DNA from: Anaerolineaceae bacterium
GTDB taxonomy: Bacteria; Chloroflexota; Anaerolineae; Anaerolineales; Anaerolineaceae
Reading direction: 5' to 3'
Length of the DNA stretch: 7,179 nucleotides
Assembly: GCA_003532515.1 (NCBI GenBank)
Contig: DOEX01000010.1
Coordinates: 1-7,179 of the forward strand
The position numbers and the translations under genes were made by a program. Of the stretch, positions 5,242 to 7,179 are shown piece by piece; the stretch's first letter is position 1, and every line of letters begins with the position of its first letter. Below the pieces are notes generated by a model. That model did not search any database, was not told where the DNA came from, and was given only the letters and a program-made list of their open reading frames with translations.

Positions 5242-7047
5242 ATGACCGATACCATTCCCCGTTGGGACTTAAGCAATATCTACATTGGCGTTGAAGACCC
5301 GCAACTTGCTCTCGATCTTTCTATTTTGAAAGACGAAACCATTGCGTTGACCCGTTTCTTCGAAAATGACCTGCTGCCCGTCCAGACCGACCAGGTCACA
5401 CCTGAAATTCTAAGTAAACACCTGGGTCACCTGGTTGATCTTACGAATACCATCTACACGCGATCAGGTACGATCGGCTCGTACCTACATGGATTAACCA
5501 GTACCAATTCCTTTGACAAAGCCGCCGAACAGTTGCAATCCCAATTTCAAATTGGTATGCTGCCTCTCAGAAACGTCAATATGCGCATCGCAGCCTGGCT
5601 TGGGAAATTTGCTGACCAACTGCCTGCAGCCCTCGCGATTCCTGGTGCCGCCCACGAGCATGCCTTTATCCTGTTGGAAGAAGCAAAACAGAGCCAGTTC
5701 CTGATGACCGAACTGGAGGAAGAGCTTGCCAACGAGCTCTCGCTCTCTGGCGGTTCTGCTTGGGGCGATCTGCAGGGCACGTTGACCTCTCAAAAACAGG
5801 TCGAATTCGAAATCGACGGAAAAAAGGAGACTTTGCCGCTGCCCGCCCTGATCAACCTGCGCAGCCACCCATCTGCTGATGTTCGTGAACGTGCTTATAC
5901 CCTTGAACAGGCAACGTTTGAGGACATGAAGGAAGCCCTGGCTGCCTGTCTGAATGGTGTCAAAGGCACAGTCAACACACTTGACCGTAAACGCGGTCGT
6001 GAAGACAGCCTGCACTCTTCCCTGGACATGGCACGCATCGATCGCGCAACCTTGGACGCCATGATTGGCGCCATTCAGGATGCCCTGCCCATGTTCCGCT
6101 CGTACTTCCAGGCAAAAGCAAAGTTGCTTGGATTCGAAAAGTTGCCCTGGTGGAGTTTGTTTGCTCCACTCGGCAGTGTAGACAAAACTTATACCTTCCA
6201 AGAAGCCAGGGAGATCATTCTGACTAATTATGCCCGGTTTTCTCCTGAACTTTCTGACTTTGCCCGCCATGCTTTTGACAATCACTGGATCGACGCCCTG
6301 CAGAGACCTGGCAAACGTGGTGGCGCTTATTGTATGGGCATCGAAGGCGTGAAAGAAAGCCGCATCATGTCTAATTTCGATGGCTCTTTTGACCAGGTGA
6401 TGACCCTGGCGCATGAGCTTGGGCATGCATTCCACAATTATTGTGCCTTCCAGGCAGACAAAACCCCACTTCAAACCGAAACACCCATGACCCTGGCTGA
6501 GACCGCCTCAATCATGTGCGAAACCATCGTTTTTAACGCGTTGCTGGAACAAATTGACGACCCCAAAGCCGAACAAGCCATCCTTGAGACCTCAATCTCC
6601 AGCGATGCTCAGACCATCGTTGACATCTATTCCCGGTTCCTGTTTGAACGCGAGGTTTTTGAACGACGCAAGAAATCTACTTTGTCGGCGGATGAGATCA
6701 GCGAAATTATGCTTCAAGCCCAGCGCGATTCTTATGGCGATGGCGTTGACCCCGAGGTGATGAATAAATTTGCCTGGACCTGGAAACCTCACTACTACAG
6801 CACCGGTTTGTCTTTCTATAACTATCCTTACGCTTTTGGCAATCTTTTCGCCAAGGGTTTGTATGCGATTTATAAGGAAAAAGGCGCTGCATTCGTAGAG
6901 GATTACAAAGCGCTGCTGGCAAGCACTGGTGAAGGCTCAGCGGCTGACCTGGCTGCCCGTTTCGGGATCGATATCCGCAGCAAGGATTTTTGGGCAGCCT
7001 CCCTGGCGCAAATCTCTCCGCAAATCGAGAGGTATAAGCAGCTGTAA
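5242..7047 (+). CDS. M3B family oligoendopeptidase (PepF-like zinc metallopeptidase)
   Basis: This 601-residue protein has no signal peptide and is probably cytoplasmic. Enzymes of this family hydrolyse short peptides, finishing the breakdown of imported or internally released oligopeptides. The N terminus PRWDLSNIY and the overall length fit M3B/PepF proteins. An oligopeptidase-F N-terminal helical domain covers about residues 110-185, and the catalytic domain about 205-585. The zinc site is complete: H391, E392 and H395 in HELGH, with third ligand E420 in TLAETASIM. H395 to E420 is 25 residues, the same spacing as H477 to E502 in thimet oligopeptidase. The C-terminal HYYSTGLSFYNYPYAFG segment (517-533) carries the conserved His and Tyr residues that bind substrate and stabilise the transition state in M3 enzymes. 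The gene has its own promoter and a strong ribosome binding site, so it is probably monocistronic. It is divergent from the secreted S8 protease, which would make its peptide substrates. Peptide size limit and sequence preference cannot be read from the sequence. Confidence 0.96.
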   Translation: MTDTIPRWDLSNIYIGVEDPQLALDLSILKDETIALTRFFENDLLPVQTDQVTPEILSKHLGHLVDLTNTIYTRSGTIGSYLHGLTSTNSFDKAAEQLQSQFQIGMLPLRNVNMRIAAWLGKFADQLPAALAIPGAAHEHAFILLEEAKQSQFLMTELEEELANELSLSGGSAWGDLQGTLTSQKQVEFEIDGKKETLPLPALINLRSHPSADVRERAYTLEQATFEDMKEALAACLNGVKGTVNTLDRKRGREDSLHSSLDMARIDRATLDAMIGAIQDALPMFRSYFQAKAKLLGFEKLPWWSLFAPLGSVDKTYTFQEAREIILTNYARFSPELSDFARHAFDNHWIDALQRPGKRGGAYCMGIEGVKESRIMSNFDGSFDQVMTLAHELGHAFHNYCAFQADKTPLQTETPMTLAETASIMCETIVFNALLEQIDDPKAEQAILETSISSDAQTIVDIYSRFLFEREVFERRKKSTLSADEISEIMLQAQRDSYGDGVDPEVMNKFAWTWKPHYYSTGLSFYNYPYAFGNLFAKGLYAIYKEKGAAFVEDYKALLASTGEGSAADLAARFGIDIRSKDFWAASLAQISPQIERYKQL

Positions 7048-7058
7048 AGTTGGTTTAA

Positions 7059-7164
7059 TGTAGGGGCGGGTTTGGGACCCGTCTACACAACTCAGTTCTT
7101 TCCTGGTCTCCTGTGGGTGGGTTTGTAACCCGCCCACACAACCTCAGTTCTTGCTTGGTCTCCT
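7059..7164 (+). repeat. Two tandem ~53-bp units with GC-rich hairpins after the M3 gene
   Basis: Unit A runs from 7059 to about 7111 and unit B from 7112 to about 7164. Each begins with a palindrome and ends with a shared tail, CTCAGTTCTT followed after a few bases by TGGTCTCC. The B hairpin is a 12-bp stem (7112-7123 with 7127-7138, one G-U pair) around TGT. The A hairpin is imperfect: 7065-7071 pairs with 7077-7083 (one G-U pair) around TTGGG, and an outer TGTA/TACA stem closes it with a bulge. Units differ by scattered changes and one inserted C in the tail of B. No T-run follows, so they are not typical terminators. No gene is seen in 7048-7179. Confidence 0.8.
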
Positions 7165-7179
7165 GAGTGCGAAGCCTGC

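Noticed and set aside
5494..6474. Long minus-strand open frame (326 codons) antisense to the M3 peptidase gene
   Set aside because: It lies wholly inside a well-supported gene with complete zinc-site motifs. Its translation shows no recognisable domain and is rich in residues expected from reverse reading, and no ribosome binding site was noted.

Overview
This window looks like ordinary chromosomal sequence from a free-living bacterium. It holds five complete protein genes, with no phage, transposase, plasmid or CRISPR signature. My best guess at the source is Chloroflexota, class Anaerolineae. This rests on the Pro/Thr-rich periplasmic linker of the S41 protease, the secreted S8 protease with a PA insert and Ig-like tail, the M3B oligoendopeptidase, base composition near 50% GC by eye, and short GGGTTTG-type palindromic repeats between genes. 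It is an inference; no rRNA or other phylogenetic marker is present.

Layout. Positions 1-2623 hold a plus-strand cluster of three genes: a LOG-family nucleotide phosphoribohydrolase-like protein, a HAD-family pyrimidine 5'-nucleotidase-like phosphatase joined to it by an ATGA stop/start overlap, and, 51 bp further on, a membrane-anchored S41 C-terminal processing protease. Positions 2624-2796 form the convergent gap to the next gene. This gap contains two tandem copies of a small hairpin repeat, a further hairpin, and a strong terminator oriented for the minus strand. Positions 2797-4992 (minus strand) encode a secreted subtilisin-like protease with an I9-type propeptide, an S8 catalytic domain with all catalytic residues, a PA domain insert and two Ig-like domains. 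Positions 4993-5241 are an AT-rich divergent promoter region with a recognisable promoter for each flanking gene and an 8-bp direct repeat between them. Positions 5242-7047 (plus strand) encode an M3B oligoendopeptidase (PepF-like). Positions 7048-7179 are mostly a two-unit tandem repeat of about 53 bp, each unit containing a GC-rich hairpin.

How the genes may work together. The LOG and HAD proteins both belong to families that act on nucleoside monophosphates, one releasing the base and the other removing the phosphate, so a nucleotide salvage or clean-up pair is a reasonable reading. The three peptidases suggest a protein-use theme: secreted S8 enzyme outside the cell, S41 at the membrane, M3 oligopeptidase in the cytoplasm. 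Only the S8 and M3 genes share an intergenic control region. I see no convincing undescribed multi-gene system. The most interesting items are the hairpin repeats, the altered LOG motifs, the acidic calcium-loop-like motif in the S8 protease, and the direct repeat between the divergent promoters.
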